This document shows positions 28,828-37,767 of a DNA stretch of 64,000 nt, piece after piece. Position numbers and translations under genes: made by a program. A model generated the notes under the pieces. The model saw only the letters and a list, made by a program, of their open reading frames with translations, made no database searches and had not been told where the DNA came from. The first letter of the stretch is position 1, and every line of letters begins with the position of its first letter. This stretch comes from Roseicitreum antarcticum (GTDB lineage Bacteria; Pseudomonadota; Alphaproteobacteria; Rhodobacterales; Rhodobacteraceae), in NCBI RefSeq assembly GCF_014681765.1, contig NZ_CP061498.1, forward strand, positions 868,001-932,000, given 5' to 3'.

Positions 28828-29994
28828 TCAGGATTGCAGGGGCATGCGGTCCTCGATGATCCCGGCCCACCAGGAACAGCCCAACGGAATGATCTCATCG
28901 TTGAAATTGTATTCCGGATGGTGGACCGAGGCGCCCGGGCCGTTGCCGACCAGGATATACGCGCCAGGGCGCTCTTCCAGCATATAGGCGAAATCTTCAC
29001 CCCCCATGACCAGCGGCGCCTCGACACAATCGCCCGCCACGCGGCGCGCCACGTCCGCCGCGAATGCCGTCTGATCGGGCGCGTTCACCATCACCGGATA
29101 GCCCAGTTCATACTCCAGTTCCGCCACCGCGCCGTATGCCTTCGCGGTGAGGTCGATCAGCGCGCTCACACGCTCTTGCGCCTGTACGCGCACGCCCGCA
29201 TCCAGCGTGCGCACGGTCCCGCGCAGCTCGACCCGTGGCGGGATCACGTTATAGGCATCCGATTCGGTGCGGAAGGACGTGACCGAGACCACCACCTGCT
29301 GCGTCGGATCCACATTGCGGCTGGCCACCGATTGCAGCGCCAGCACGATATGGCTGGCCACCACCGTGGGGTCGATGGTTTCTTGCGGCTTGGCGGCATG
29401 GCCGCCCCTTCCCACCACCTGCACGGTGAACTGGTCGGTGGCGGCGAAAAACCCGCCCTCACGGATGCCGAACTGGCCTGCGGGCATGCCGGGCCAGTTG
29501 TGCATGCCGTACACTTCCTGCACGTTCCACCGCGCCATCAGGCCTGCGTCGCACATGACCTTTGCGCCGCCGCCGCCCTCTTCGGCAGGCTGGAAGATCA
29601 CCACCGCCGTGCCGTCGAAATTCCGCGTCTCGGCCAGGTATTGCGCCGCGCCCAGCAGCATGGCGGTATGGCCATCATGGCCGCAGGCATGCATCTTTCC
29701 AGGCGTTTGCGAGGCATAGTCCAGCCCCGTTGCCTCCATGATCGGCAGGGCGTCCATATCGGCGCGCAGGCCGATCACGCGATCTGACGCCGCCCCGCGC
29801 CCCCGGATGACGCCGACAACGCCGGTGCCCGCGATCCCTTCGACCACCTCGTCGCAGCCAAAAGCCCGCAGACGCTCGGCCACCAGCCCGGCGGTGCGGT
29901 GGCAGTCAAAGTTCAATTCCGGGTTCTGGTGCAGATCGCGGCGCCATTCGGTGATCTGGGGGTGCATCTCGGCAAATCGGTTCTTCACGGGCAT
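28828..29994 (-). CDS. M20-family amidohydrolase (hippurate hydrolase/aminoacylase type)
   Basis: A 388-residue metallopeptidase-fold amidohydrolase. Visible motifs are DLHQNPELNF, the metal-binding ACGHDGHTAMLLG, FQPAEEGGGGAKVM, the MHNWPGMPAGQ segment and GGEDFAYM near the C-terminus. The family removes acyl groups from N-acyl amino acids; the substrate is not determined. The ATG at 29994 has GAAGGA nine bases upstream; the earlier ATG at 30003 directly abuts that site. Confidence 0.9.
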   Translation of the reverse strand: MPVKNRFAEMHPQITEWRRDLHQNPELNFDCHRTAGLVAERLRAFGCDEVVEGIAGTGVVGVIRGRGAASDRVIGLRADMDALPIMEATGLDYASQTPGKMHACGHDGHTAMLLGAAQYLAETRNFDGTAVVIFQPAEEGGGGAKVMCDAGLMARWNVQEVYGMHNWPGMPAGQFGIREGGFFAATDQFTVQVVGRGGHAAKPQETIDPTVVASHIVLALQSVASRNVDPTQQVVVSVTSFRTESDAYNVIPPRVELRGTVRTLDAGVRVQAQERVSALIDLTAKAYGAVAELEYELGYPVMVNAPDQTAFAADVARRVAGDCVEAPLVMGGEDFAYMLEERPGAYILVGNGPGASVHHPEYNFNDEIIPLGCSWWAGIIEDRMPLQS

Positions 29995-30240
29995 GGGTAA
30001 CATCCTTCTGTTGCTGCCACATTGCCGCAGCCCGCAGCGGGGTGCAAGCGGCAGAGGGGCGCGCGAAGACCATGAAGCCCGGGCGGCAGGCGCATCACCG
30101 AAGGGCCACGACACCCGCGGGCCGATGGATGAACCCTTTACGCGCCGTCAGACCAAGGAGGCACATTCGCAGGCCTGATCGACGGCCAGCGGGAATCCGC
30201 AAGAAGTCACGCGCGGCGCCTTGGGATCGCGCTGTCCTGT

Positions 30241-30300
30241 CAGCCCAGCCCCGTCAGCCCACCCCGTCAGCCCACCCCAGTCAGCCCAGCCCCGTCAGCC
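30241..30300. repeat. 14-bp tandem repeat, about 4.3 copies, in an intergenic gap
   Basis: Units CAGCCCAGCCCCGT, CAGCCCACCCCGT, CAGCCCACCCCAGT and CAGCCCAGCCCCGT follow each other directly, ending with a partial copy. The array lies just beyond the terB stop in the 314-bp gap before the amidohydrolase gene; I see no gene in that gap. Confidence 0.93.
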
Positions 30301-30308
30301 TGTGGCCA

Positions 30309-30752
30309 TCATCCAGCGCGGGCAAGTACCCGTTGCCGCGCCGCCGCGCTTTCATGGTCGCTGACGGCCAGCAGCGGGGCGATATGGCGCATCAGCGCGC
30401 TTTCATGCGGGTCACGGTGATGATCGACCAGCACGACCTGCCACAACCCCTCGATCAGCGCCACGCGGTCTTCATCCGACAGCGCGGATTTGGTGACTCG
30501 GGTGAACCGCACGATGTCGGACGCCTCGGCCTGCGCGACCTCACCCTGTGCGCGCAGAGCCAGGGCGGCATCGGGGTTAAGGTCGAACATATCGGCCAGC
30601 AAGCCGCCCACGGCGATCCGTTCGGCGTCGTCATAACTGCCATCGGCGCGCGCAGCCTCGATCAAGACGGCGCAGACCGCCACATCGGGCGCGACTTCAT
30701 CACGCGATGCCGCGCGCCCGGCGCCGAACATGCCTTTGAGGACATCAATCAT
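30309..30752 (-). CDS. TerB-family protein
   Basis: A 147-residue protein with the TerB/DjlA N-terminal helical domain: VAVCAVLIEAARADGSYDDAE carries the acidic metal-binding signature, followed by the second repeat around ALIEGLWQVVLVDHHRDPHE. AGGAGG lies seven bases before the ATG at 30752, fixing the start. The name comes from tellurite-resistance clusters, but no other ter genes are present; stand-alone family members have no proven role. Confidence 0.87.
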   Translation of the reverse strand: MIDVLKGMFGAGRAASRDEVAPDVAVCAVLIEAARADGSYDDAERIAVGGLLADMFDLNPDAALALRAQGEVAQAEASDIVRFTRVTKSALSDEDRVALIEGLWQVVLVDHHRDPHESALMRHIAPLLAVSDHESAAARQRVLARAG

Positions 30753-30926
30753 CGTCAACCTCCTGTCTGGGGTGGCGTGCACCCGCATCTGGCGGGCCAG
30801 TCAAACCCGGACTGCCGCATAAAGCCAGAGTGTGGGGCGACACAACCCATCACCTTTTGCTGACCAGCAAGGTTTTGCGGCAGCGCAGCGGGGACAGGCC
30901 CCGCCCGTATACCTCGGCAAGGCTGC

Positions 30927-31706
30927 TCAGCGCCCTTCGAACGCCGCATCGCGCTTTTCCATGAAGGCCATCACGCCTTCGCGGAAATCGCGGGTCTTGC
31001 CCAGATTACCCTGCAACTGCGCCTCCAGGGTCAACTGCCCCTCCAGCGTCTGCGCCGTACTGGCCCGCAGCGCCTGCCGGATCGCGGCATAGGCACGCGT
31101 GGGCCCCTTGGCCAGGTGCTCCGCCCGGTCGCGCCACATGGCGTCAAAACCGGAATCGGGCACGCATTGCCAGATCATGCCCCAGTCGGCGGCCTGCCTG
31201 GCGGTGATCTTGTCGGCAAACAGCATGGCCCCCATGGCGCGGGCAAGGCCCATCTGACGCGGCAGCCAGTATGTACCGCCCGCATCCGGCATCAGCCCGA
31301 TGCGGCTGAAGGCCTGAAGGAAGGTCGCGCTCTCGGTCGCGATGACCACGTCGGTGGCCAGCGCCAGGCTGACCCCCGCGCCCGCCGCCGTGCCATTGAC
31401 CGCCGCCACCACCGGCACCGGGCAATCATAAATCGCATGCAGCAGGGGCTCATATTCCTCGCGCAAGACACGCTCCAGATCCAGATCGGCGGCCGAGGTG
31501 CTCCCGTCGCCCAGATCCTGCCCCGAGCAAAACGCCCGCCCCGCGCCGGTCAGAACCAGCGCACGCATCCGTCCGCCAAGATCGCGCAGCGCATACAGCA
31601 GTTCCGCCCGCATCTGCGCGTTCAGCGCATTCATCACCTCGGGACGGTTGAGGGTGATGACACCCAGCCCCTCGGCAGTCTCGATCGTCAATGTCTTGTA
31701 GTCCAT
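30927..31706 (-). CDS. Enoyl-CoA hydratase/isomerase, PaaG-like
   Basis: A 259-residue crotonase-fold enzyme. It resembles PaaG (1,2-epoxyphenylacetyl-CoA isomerase) across its length: TLNRPEVMNALN, TGAGRAFCSGQDL, AVNGTAAGAGVSLAL (oxyanion hole), FSRIGLMPDAGGTYWLPR and AADWGMIWQ. The ATG at 31706 fits the family; upstream in-frame sequence does not. No other phenylacetate genes are nearby, so the exact CoA ester is uncertain. Confidence 0.85.
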   Translation of the reverse strand: MDYKTLTIETAEGLGVITLNRPEVMNALNAQMRAELLYALRDLGGRMRALVLTGAGRAFCSGQDLGDGSTSAADLDLERVLREEYEPLLHAIYDCPVPVVAAVNGTAAGAGVSLALATDVVIATESATFLQAFSRIGLMPDAGGTYWLPRQMGLARAMGAMLFADKITARQAADWGMIWQCVPDSGFDAMWRDRAEHLAKGPTRAYAAIRQALRASTAQTLEGQLTLEAQLQGNLGKTRDFREGVMAFMEKRDAAFEGR

Positions 31707-32083
31707 CGCAGCCCCCGGGGGTTTGAAACCTTGCGCAGCATAGCCCATGTTGCGCGGCAGATGGTATCGGTTCTGGCCTGATGCCCGCAGAAATCAAGGG
31801 GTTCCGTTGCGGGTGCCGCACCGTGATGCTTCCAGCAGCGGCACAGGCGGGCACATCGGCACAGGATCGGGGCCTTCGTGTGGGGCAATGGTCACGGGCG
31901 TGGCGGGGTAAGGAGGCAAGCGCGGCGCGCACCCCTTCCCGCGTCACCCCGGGACAGCATCAATTCGGGACAGCATCAATTCGGAACGTCTTCAGCCCTG
32001 CGGCCTTCGACACGGTCGCAAATCAACCCTACTGGGCCTCCAGCCGCCCTCCCCTGCACCCCACAGAAAGCGCGCGCGGCGCC
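31707..32083. other. 377-bp intergenic region with a 16-bp direct duplication
   Basis: GGGACAGCATCAATTC occurs twice in direct succession (31951-31966 and 31967-31982). Otherwise there is nothing recognisable between the ccmH stop and the PaaG-like gene; long open frames on both strands look like GC-driven chance. Confidence 0.75.
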
Positions 32084-32860
32084 TCACTCGCTCTCCAACT
32101 CCCGCAGGCGCGCGCGTTCCGCATCGGTCAGCGTGGCCGACGCGGTTTCGGGCATGGTGGCGCGGCGGCGCAGGTAGATCACCGCGGTACCCAAAGCCAA
32201 CAGGAACAGGACCGGACCCGAGATCCACAAGATCAGATTCGCGCCATCGGTCTGCGGGCGCAGCAGCGCATATTCCCCGTAGCGCGCAACGATATATTCG
32301 ATCACCTGGGCGTCGCTGTCGCCCTCGGTAAGGCGTTCGCGCACCAGAAGGCGCATGTCGCGCGCCAGATCGGCATTGGATTCGTCGATGCTTTCATTGC
32401 GACACACCATGCAGCGCAACCCTTCAGAGATGTCGCGCGCGCGTTCTTCCATCACGGGGTCGTCCAACACCTCGTCGGGCTGGACGGCCAGCGCGGGTGT
32501 GCCCAGCAGCATCACCGCCATCGCGGCCACGCCAAGCGCTGACGCCATGCGGCCAGCAAGACTGGGGCCAGTAAGACCGGGGCCAGCAAGACCGGGGCCA
32601 GCAAGACCGGGGCCAGCAAGACCGGGGCCAGCAGAACCACGATCAGCAGAACCGGGGCGCGCAGAACCCTGGCCACCAAAACCGACGTCAGCGAAACCAG
32701 CACCGACGAAACCAGCACCGGCAAAACCAGCACCAATGCGCCGCGCCGCGCGACCGAGCGCCGGGAACACCACCGCCAGAACCCGACGGAACAGCCGGCG
32801 CGGGCGCGCCTGCCCCACACGGGTCGGCCGCAACCGGCCCTCTGCCCGCATCCCCATCAT
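32084..32860 (-). CDS. ccmH: Cytochrome c maturation protein CcmH, with a repeat array in its 5' part
   Basis: The C-terminal 154 residues are a normal CcmH: an export signal (MASALGVAAMAVMLLG...), then LRCMVCRNESIDESNADLARDMR with the CxxC that reduces apocytochrome haem-site cysteines, and one C-terminal membrane helix. The ATG at 32860 overlaps the ccmF stop (ATGA) and gives 258 residues; between it and the signal lie a basic segment (RRLFRRVLAVVF) and a 12-unit 15-bp repeat array. An ATG at 32548, right after the array, would give the standard length. I keep the coupled start but the true one is uncertain. Confidence 0.85.
   Translation of the reverse strand: MMGMRAEGRLRPTRVGQARPRRLFRRVLAVVFPALGRAARRIGAGFAGAGFVGAGFADVGFGGQGSARPGSADRGSAGPGLAGPGLAGPGLAGPGLTGPSLAGRMASALGVAAMAVMLLGTPALAVQPDEVLDDPVMEERARDISEGLRCMVCRNESIDESNADLARDMRLLVRERLTEGDSDAQVIEYIVARYGEYALLRPQTDGANLILWISGPVLFLLALGTAVIYLRRRATMPETASATLTDAERARLRELESE
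32551..32730 (-). repeat. 15-bp tandem repeat, twelve units, within the ccmH frame
   Basis: Twelve contiguous 15-base units. Those at 32581-32625 are identical (GGCCAGCAAGACCGG) and copies become more divergent towards 32730, as expected for an array growing at one end. Translated on the minus strand it gives pentapeptides such as GPGLA, GAGFA and RPGSA, with no stop. Confidence 0.95.
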
Positions 32861-34839
32861 TCCGCCGGCACCGCGCCCTTGGGCCCAGACGCGCGCTTCT
32901 TTGCCCCGGCGGCGACGCGGTAGCGCCGGTCGCTCAGGCTCAGGAAACCGCCCAGCGCCATGATGATGCAGCCGCCCCAGACCCAATTGGCAAACGGCTT
33001 GATGTAGGTGCGCAACGCCCAGCCGCCGCCCTGTTGCGGATCGCCAAGCGCCAGATACACGTCACGGGTGAAGCCGTAATCGATGCCCGCCTCGGTCGTC
33101 GGCATGCCCGCCACCGGGTAGATGCGCTTTTCGGGCGTCAGTTGCGCCACCAATCGCCCGTCCTCTTCCACATCCACAAACGCCATGGTCGAGGTGTAAT
33201 TCGCCCCCTCCAACTGCTGCACATCGCGCAGCGTCATGGTGTAGCCGTTATGGGTGAACGGCTGGTCTATCTGCACGACGCGGATGTCCTCGGATTCCCA
33301 CCCCGTCAGCGCCGCGACAGCAAAGACGGTGATGCCAAAGCCGGAATGTGCCGTGGCCTTGCCCCAATCGGCGCGCGGCAGCCGCGTCAGGCGGCGCAGA
33401 CGCCCCGCCAGCGGCCCGCGCCCGGTGCGGGTCAGCAGGTCCGCGCCCGCGCCCAGCACGACCCACAGGCCCAGGACCACGCCCACAGGGACCAGCGCCG
33501 ACTGCCCCGTCTGCATCGCCCAGACCAGCGCGCCCATGGCAATGGCAAAGAGCGCCACACCCAACAAGGGCTGCATGGTACGCGTCAGCACGCCGCGCTT
33601 CCACGGCATCAGCGCGCCGACGGGCAAGATCATCGCCAGCGCCACCATGAAGGGCGTGAAGGCCATGTCGAAGAACGGCGGGCCGACCGACAGCACGCGG
33701 TCAAACAACATCTCGGCAATCAGCGGCCACATGGTGCCAACGAAAACCACGAAGGACGATACCGCCAGCAAGACATTGTTCATCACCAGCGCAGATTCGC
33801 GCGAGATGGTGGAAAACACGCCTTTCGCCTCCATCACCCCCGCGCGCAACGCGAACAGGAACAGCGATCCGCCCATGAAGAACGCCAGGATCATCAAGAT
33901 GAACACGCCGCGCTCTGGATCATTGGCGAATGCATGCACCGACGTCAGCAGCCCCGACCGGACAATGAATGTCCCGATCAGCGAGAAGCCAAAGCCCAGA
34001 ATGGCCAGCAAGATCGTCCAGCTTTTCAGCGTCTCGCGCTTTTCCACCACGATGGCGCTGTGCAACAGGGCAGCCGCAAAGAGCCACGGCATCAGGCTGG
34101 CGTTCTCCACCGGGTCCCAGAACCAGAACCCGCCCCAGCCGAGTTCGTAATACGCCCACCAGGATCCCAGCGCGATGCCGATGGTCAGGAAGATCCAGGC
34201 GGCCAGCGTCCAGGGCCGCACCCAGCGGCCCCATGCGGCGTCCACCCGCCCCTCGATCAGGGCGGCAACGGCAAAGCTGAACGACATCGACAGCCCGACA
34301 TAGCCCAGATACAGGAACGGCGGATGGAAGGCCAACCCGGGGTCTTGCAACAACGGGTTCAGGTCGGTCCCGTCAAAGGGTGCGAACATCAACCGCTCAA
34401 ACGGGTTCGAGGTGAAAAGCATGAAGGCCATGAACGCCGCCGCGATCGACGATTGCACCGCCAGCACGCGGGCCTGAAGGCTGACCGGCAGGTTGCCCCC
34501 GAACCACGCGGCACATGCGCCAAACAGCGTCAGGATCAGCACCCACAGCAGCAGCGACCCCTCGTGGTTGCCCCAGACGCCCGAAATCTTGTAGAGCAGC
34601 GGCTTGGCGGTATGCGAATTGTCCACCACCAGCGCGACCGAGAAATCCGAGGTCACGAAGGCATAGGTCAGCGCGGCAAAGCTGAAGGCCACCAGAATGA
34701 ACTGCGTCGTGGCCATCGGATTGGCAAGGCCCATCCAGTCGGACCATCCCTTGTGGGCGCCGACCATGGGAATGACTGACTGGGCCAGCGAAATCGCAAA
34801 TGCCAAGATCAGCGCGAAATGTCCGAGTTCTACTATCAT
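32857..34839 (-). CDS. ccmF: Haem lyase CcmF
   Basis: A 660-residue polytopic membrane protein that, with CcmH, ligates haem to apocytochrome c. It has the WWD domain (GWGGFWFWDPVENASLMPWL), conserved periplasmic histidines and some 14 hydrophobic segments. The start MIVELGHFALIL matches the family; an ATG two codons earlier is possible. It is coupled to ccmH by a 4-bp overlap. The gene usually upstream in this order, ccmE, is not present here: the next gene is a holin. Confidence 0.95.
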   Translation of the reverse strand: MIVELGHFALILAFAISLAQSVIPMVGAHKGWSDWMGLANPMATTQFILVAFSFAALTYAFVTSDFSVALVVDNSHTAKPLLYKISGVWGNHEGSLLLWVLILTLFGACAAWFGGNLPVSLQARVLAVQSSIAAAFMAFMLFTSNPFERLMFAPFDGTDLNPLLQDPGLAFHPPFLYLGYVGLSMSFSFAVAALIEGRVDAAWGRWVRPWTLAAWIFLTIGIALGSWWAYYELGWGGFWFWDPVENASLMPWLFAAALLHSAIVVEKRETLKSWTILLAILGFGFSLIGTFIVRSGLLTSVHAFANDPERGVFILMILAFFMGGSLFLFALRAGVMEAKGVFSTISRESALVMNNVLLAVSSFVVFVGTMWPLIAEMLFDRVLSVGPPFFDMAFTPFMVALAMILPVGALMPWKRGVLTRTMQPLLGVALFAIAMGALVWAMQTGQSALVPVGVVLGLWVVLGAGADLLTRTGRGPLAGRLRRLTRLPRADWGKATAHSGFGITVFAVAALTGWESEDIRVVQIDQPFTHNGYTMTLRDVQQLEGANYTSTMAFVDVEEDGRLVAQLTPEKRIYPVAGMPTTEAGIDYGFTRDVYLALGDPQQGGGWALRTYIKPFANWVWGGCIIMALGGFLSLSDRRYRVAAGAKKRASGPKGAVPAE

Positions 34840-35023
34840 GCTCATGTTATAGGCACAGATCCCGGCCATCGCAAAGACCTGACGCTCGGCCATCACGCGG
34901 TATTCAGCCGCAGGGGGCAGGCGGTCAGGCAGGCAGCCCGCCGCATCGCGCCGCAAATGAAGACGGGGATACTGACGCACCCCCGTTTCGTGATCCCCAC
35001 CCTTCAGCGCCGCAACATCCCGC

Positions 35024-35623
35024 TCAGGAAGCCCGCGCCATCCAGTCGCGCAATGCCGGGTTGGCCTGAGCAGGGTCTCGCCCCGATTCTGGCCCCGCAT
35101 CTGGCACGTATCCTGGCGTGGTGCGCCCCACTCCCGGCGACACCGCCGCATCCCCTTGGCCCTGCGTCGCACCTGCCGCCGCCGCCGCCGGTGCCGCCGG
35201 CCGCGCAACCTGCCAGCCACTGCGCAGATGGTGCGATTCGCGCGCGCCAAAGTAGAACGCCACCACCGCGCCCAGCAGCCACCAAAGCGGCTCGGGCACC
35301 GTGGCCAACCCCTCCATGCGCACGGCAAACCCCGAAGGATCGCGCATCGCATAGACGAACAGCGCCAGCGTACCCAGCGCCAGCAGCGGGCGCGGCAGCC
35401 GGTTCAGCCCGTTCACAAACCCATCGAACCAGCCGGTGCGGGCATGCTGAAACTCGGCCCCATGGGTGGCATGCGCTGCCATGTAGGCGTCGTGGCCCAG
35501 CTCCATCGCGCGGGTGGCATTGGGGCGGAACACCTCGGCCACGCCGCGCACCCCGTCGCCCAGCGCACTGGCATTGCCCGCCGTGCCAAAGATCAACCCG
35601 AAAAGCGACCGCATCAACCCCAT
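35024..35623 (-). CDS. Holin-family protein
   Basis: A 199-residue small membrane protein of the 3TM holin type. It starts GLMRSLFGLIFGTAGNASAL and has two clear membrane segments (LLALGTLALFVYAM and PLWWLLGAVVAFYFGA) plus a charged ARESHHLRS loop; the Pro/Ala/Gly-rich tail is presumably cytoplasmic. It overlaps the preceding endolysin gene by 10 bp. Holins permeabilise the inner membrane to let the endolysin reach the wall. Confidence 0.85.
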   Translation of the reverse strand: MGLMRSLFGLIFGTAGNASALGDGVRGVAEVFRPNATRAMELGHDAYMAAHATHGAEFQHARTGWFDGFVNGLNRLPRPLLALGTLALFVYAMRDPSGFAVRMEGLATVPEPLWWLLGAVVAFYFGARESHHLRSGWQVARPAAPAAAAAGATQGQGDAAVSPGVGRTTPGYVPDAGPESGRDPAQANPALRDWMARAS

Positions 35624-36237
35624 GATGCCACCCGTGCCTGATGTTGCGCGGCGCTCAGGTGATAGGCCGGGCGAATGAACTCTTCAGCGCGGGTGATCCA
35701 GCCCCCCTTGCCGCCGTCGCGCCTGCGCGCGAATTTGCGGCTGGCCGGGCGCCTGTCGGCCAGCGCGTAGTAATAGTTGCGCCGCGCAATGCCGTAGGCA
35801 TCGACCAGATGGTCGGGCGCATCCGCCATCGCCTGATGCACCACCCGGATCGTTTGCGGCCCGATCACGCCGTCCACCGCCAGATCGTGCCCCATATCCA
35901 GACACAGCTTTTGCAAGATACGCACCGCATTCGCCCCCGCATTGACCTGCATGTCAAAGACCGAGGCCTGAAGCGGCTCGGGCAGCGCATCAATCCGGGG
36001 CAGTTTGAAATACGAATCGATGAAGATCTCCACGGCTTGGGCCCGGCTCAGCGCGCGCACATCCGCCGTGGTCACCTGCCCGTCTTCGGTCAGATCAAGG
36101 CCCAGCCGCCGCATGGTGTGGATCGTGACCCCGAAATGCGTGGCCCCGCCGGGATCGTCGGGATCGTTCACATAGCCGCCCTCACGGGCGACGATATCGA
36201 GCGCGATCTGGCGGACACGCGCGGAAACACTGCTCAT
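35614..36237 (-). CDS. Holin-associated N-acetylmuramidase (GH108 endolysin)
   Basis: A 207-residue glycoside hydrolase family 108 lysozyme. The catalytic glutamate lies in the family motif REGGYVNDPDDPGGATHFGVT; a C-terminal peptidoglycan-binding-3 domain follows (ANAVRILQKLC, AVDGVIGPQTIRVV). There is no signal peptide, so it depends on the overlapping holin for export. In Rhodobacter capsulatus a comparable endolysin/holin pair outside the structural cluster releases the gene transfer agent, which suggests that role here. Confidence 0.9.
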   Translation of the reverse strand: MSSVSARVRQIALDIVAREGGYVNDPDDPGGATHFGVTIHTMRRLGLDLTEDGQVTTADVRALSRAQAVEIFIDSYFKLPRIDALPEPLQASVFDMQVNAGANAVRILQKLCLDMGHDLAVDGVIGPQTIRVVHQAMADAPDHLVDAYGIARRNYYYALADRRPASRKFARRRDGGKGGWITRAEEFIRPAYHLSAAQHQARVASWG

Positions 36238-36731
36238 CGGGGTTCTCCGTTGCTGTGGAACACCCCGGTAGTGATGCCTCAGGGTTGGTTACCGCCCCGA
36301 TAGCGGGGGGCGCGCGGGCTTAACCCCGCGTTCACCTTTGCGGACGGGCGATCGGGGCAGACCATGCCGCCAAAGACGCGCCTGCAACCGCAAGATCACG
36401 CCTGTCACTGGAACCGGTGCGGCGGCAGCTCGAAAAACCGCTTGACAATGCCGCATGACCTTATCCGGGATAAGGTTTCGCCCCTTGCGCGCCGCCTGGC
36501 CCACAGGATCTGGCAGATCAGATCTGCAAAAACCCACCGCAGCCACCGGCCAAGACCCCGCAAACCTTCCCGGCGGATATGCCTTGGCCTCGCACCAACC
36601 CGCACCAACCCGCGAGAAACCAAGATGCGGCTCCGTTCACGCTGCATGCAAAACAGGATTTCCCGAAAATAGGCGAAATTCATCGAAACATATCAGAATC
36701 AAGCGGTCAGCCCATCGCCGACGTCCTGCCA
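36238..36731. other. 494-bp intergenic region upstream of the endolysin
   Basis: No gene is recognisable. It holds a 17-base palindrome (CCTTATCC-G-GGATAAGG, 36459-36475) downstream of TTGACA at 36442-36447, which could be an operator or small-RNA promoter, but no matching -10 is convincing. The promoter for the endolysin-holin pair should lie near 36240-36350. Confidence 0.6.
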
Positions 36732-37721
36732 TCACCCGTTTACATCCACAACCACGCGGCCCTGCACCTGCCCCTTCAGGATCTCGGCGCCCAGCCCCGG
36801 CCGATCAGCCAGCGTGGCGGGGCGAATCATCGCCTCCAATTGCGCCATCGGCAAATCGGCGGCGATCCGCGCCCAGGCGCGCACCCGGTCGTCATAGGGC
36901 CGCATCACCGAATCGATGCCCAACAGGTTCACGCCGCGCAGCAAGAACGGGATCACCGTCGCGGGCAGATCCGCCCCCCCCGCCAGCCCGACCGCCGCAA
37001 CCGAGCCGCCATATTGCATCTGTCCCAACACGCGGGCCAGCATCACGCTGCCCACCGCATCGACGCAGCCCGCCCATGCCTCGGCCTCCAGCGGGCGCTT
37101 GATGGCTTCGGACAGGTCGGCGCGCGCAATGATCCGCGCGGCCCCCAGATCACGCAGGTAATCGCCCAGTTCGGGCCGCCCGGTCACGGCCGCGACGCGG
37201 TATCCCAGCGCGGCCAGCAGCGCCACCGCGACCGAGCCGACGCCGCCCGCAGCCCCGGTTACCAACACCTCGCCCCGCTCAGGCGTCACCCCGTGATCCT
37301 CCAGCGCCATCACCGCCAGCATCGCGGTAAACCCCGCCGTGCCCACCGCCATGGCCTGCCGTGTGGTCAGGCCCGCGGGCAGCGGCACCAACCAGTCGGC
37401 ATTGACCCGGGCGCGGGTGGCATAACCGCCCCAATGCACCTCGCCCACCCGCCAGCCGGTCAGCACCACCTTGTCGCCCGGCACATACCGGGGGTCGTCG
37501 CTGGCCTCGACCGTTCCGGCAAAGTCGATCCCCGGCACATGCGGATAGGTCCGTACCAACCCGCCCCCAGAACCAAGGCACATCCCGTCCTTGTAGTTCA
37601 GGGTCGAATATTCCACCGCGACCGTCACATTGCCGGGCGGCAGATCGCCCAGCGGCAGTTGCTTCACCCCGGCGTGGGTCTTGCCGTCGGCGTCTTTCTC
37701 TACGACCAATGCGGTGAACAT
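36732..37721 (-). CDS. acuI: Acrylyl-CoA reductase (AcuI/YhdH family)
   Basis: An NADPH-dependent medium-chain oxidoreductase of 329 residues that reduces acryloyl-CoA to propionyl-CoA, detoxifying a DMSP and 3-hydroxypropionate intermediate. Typical segments: YSTLNYKDGMCLGSGG, VPGIDFAGTV, GWRVGEVHWGGYA, and the nucleotide-binding VTGAAGGVGSVAVALLAALGY. No zinc ligands are seen, as usual for this family. AGGGAG precedes the ATG at 37721. No DMSP lyase gene is adjacent. Confidence 0.88.
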   Translation of the reverse strand: MFTALVVEKDADGKTHAGVKQLPLGDLPPGNVTVAVEYSTLNYKDGMCLGSGGGLVRTYPHVPGIDFAGTVEASDDPRYVPGDKVVLTGWRVGEVHWGGYATRARVNADWLVPLPAGLTTRQAMAVGTAGFTAMLAVMALEDHGVTPERGEVLVTGAAGGVGSVAVALLAALGYRVAAVTGRPELGDYLRDLGAARIIARADLSEAIKRPLEAEAWAGCVDAVGSVMLARVLGQMQYGGSVAAVGLAGGADLPATVIPFLLRGVNLLGIDSVMRPYDDRVRAWARIAADLPMAQLEAMIRPATLADRPGLGAEILKGQVQGRVVVDVNG

Positions 37722-37767
37722 CGCTTGTCTCCCTTGTTGCGCGCGAAGACATCGCCGCGCGTTCATC

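Noticed and set aside
31450..31947. Minus-strand frame overlapping the PaaG-like gene start
   Set aside because: It overlaps the real gene in another frame and shows no protein-like pattern.
36442..36475. Promoter-operator for a small RNA
   Set aside because: A TTGACA and a neat palindrome are present but no -10 at proper spacing or terminator supports a transcript.
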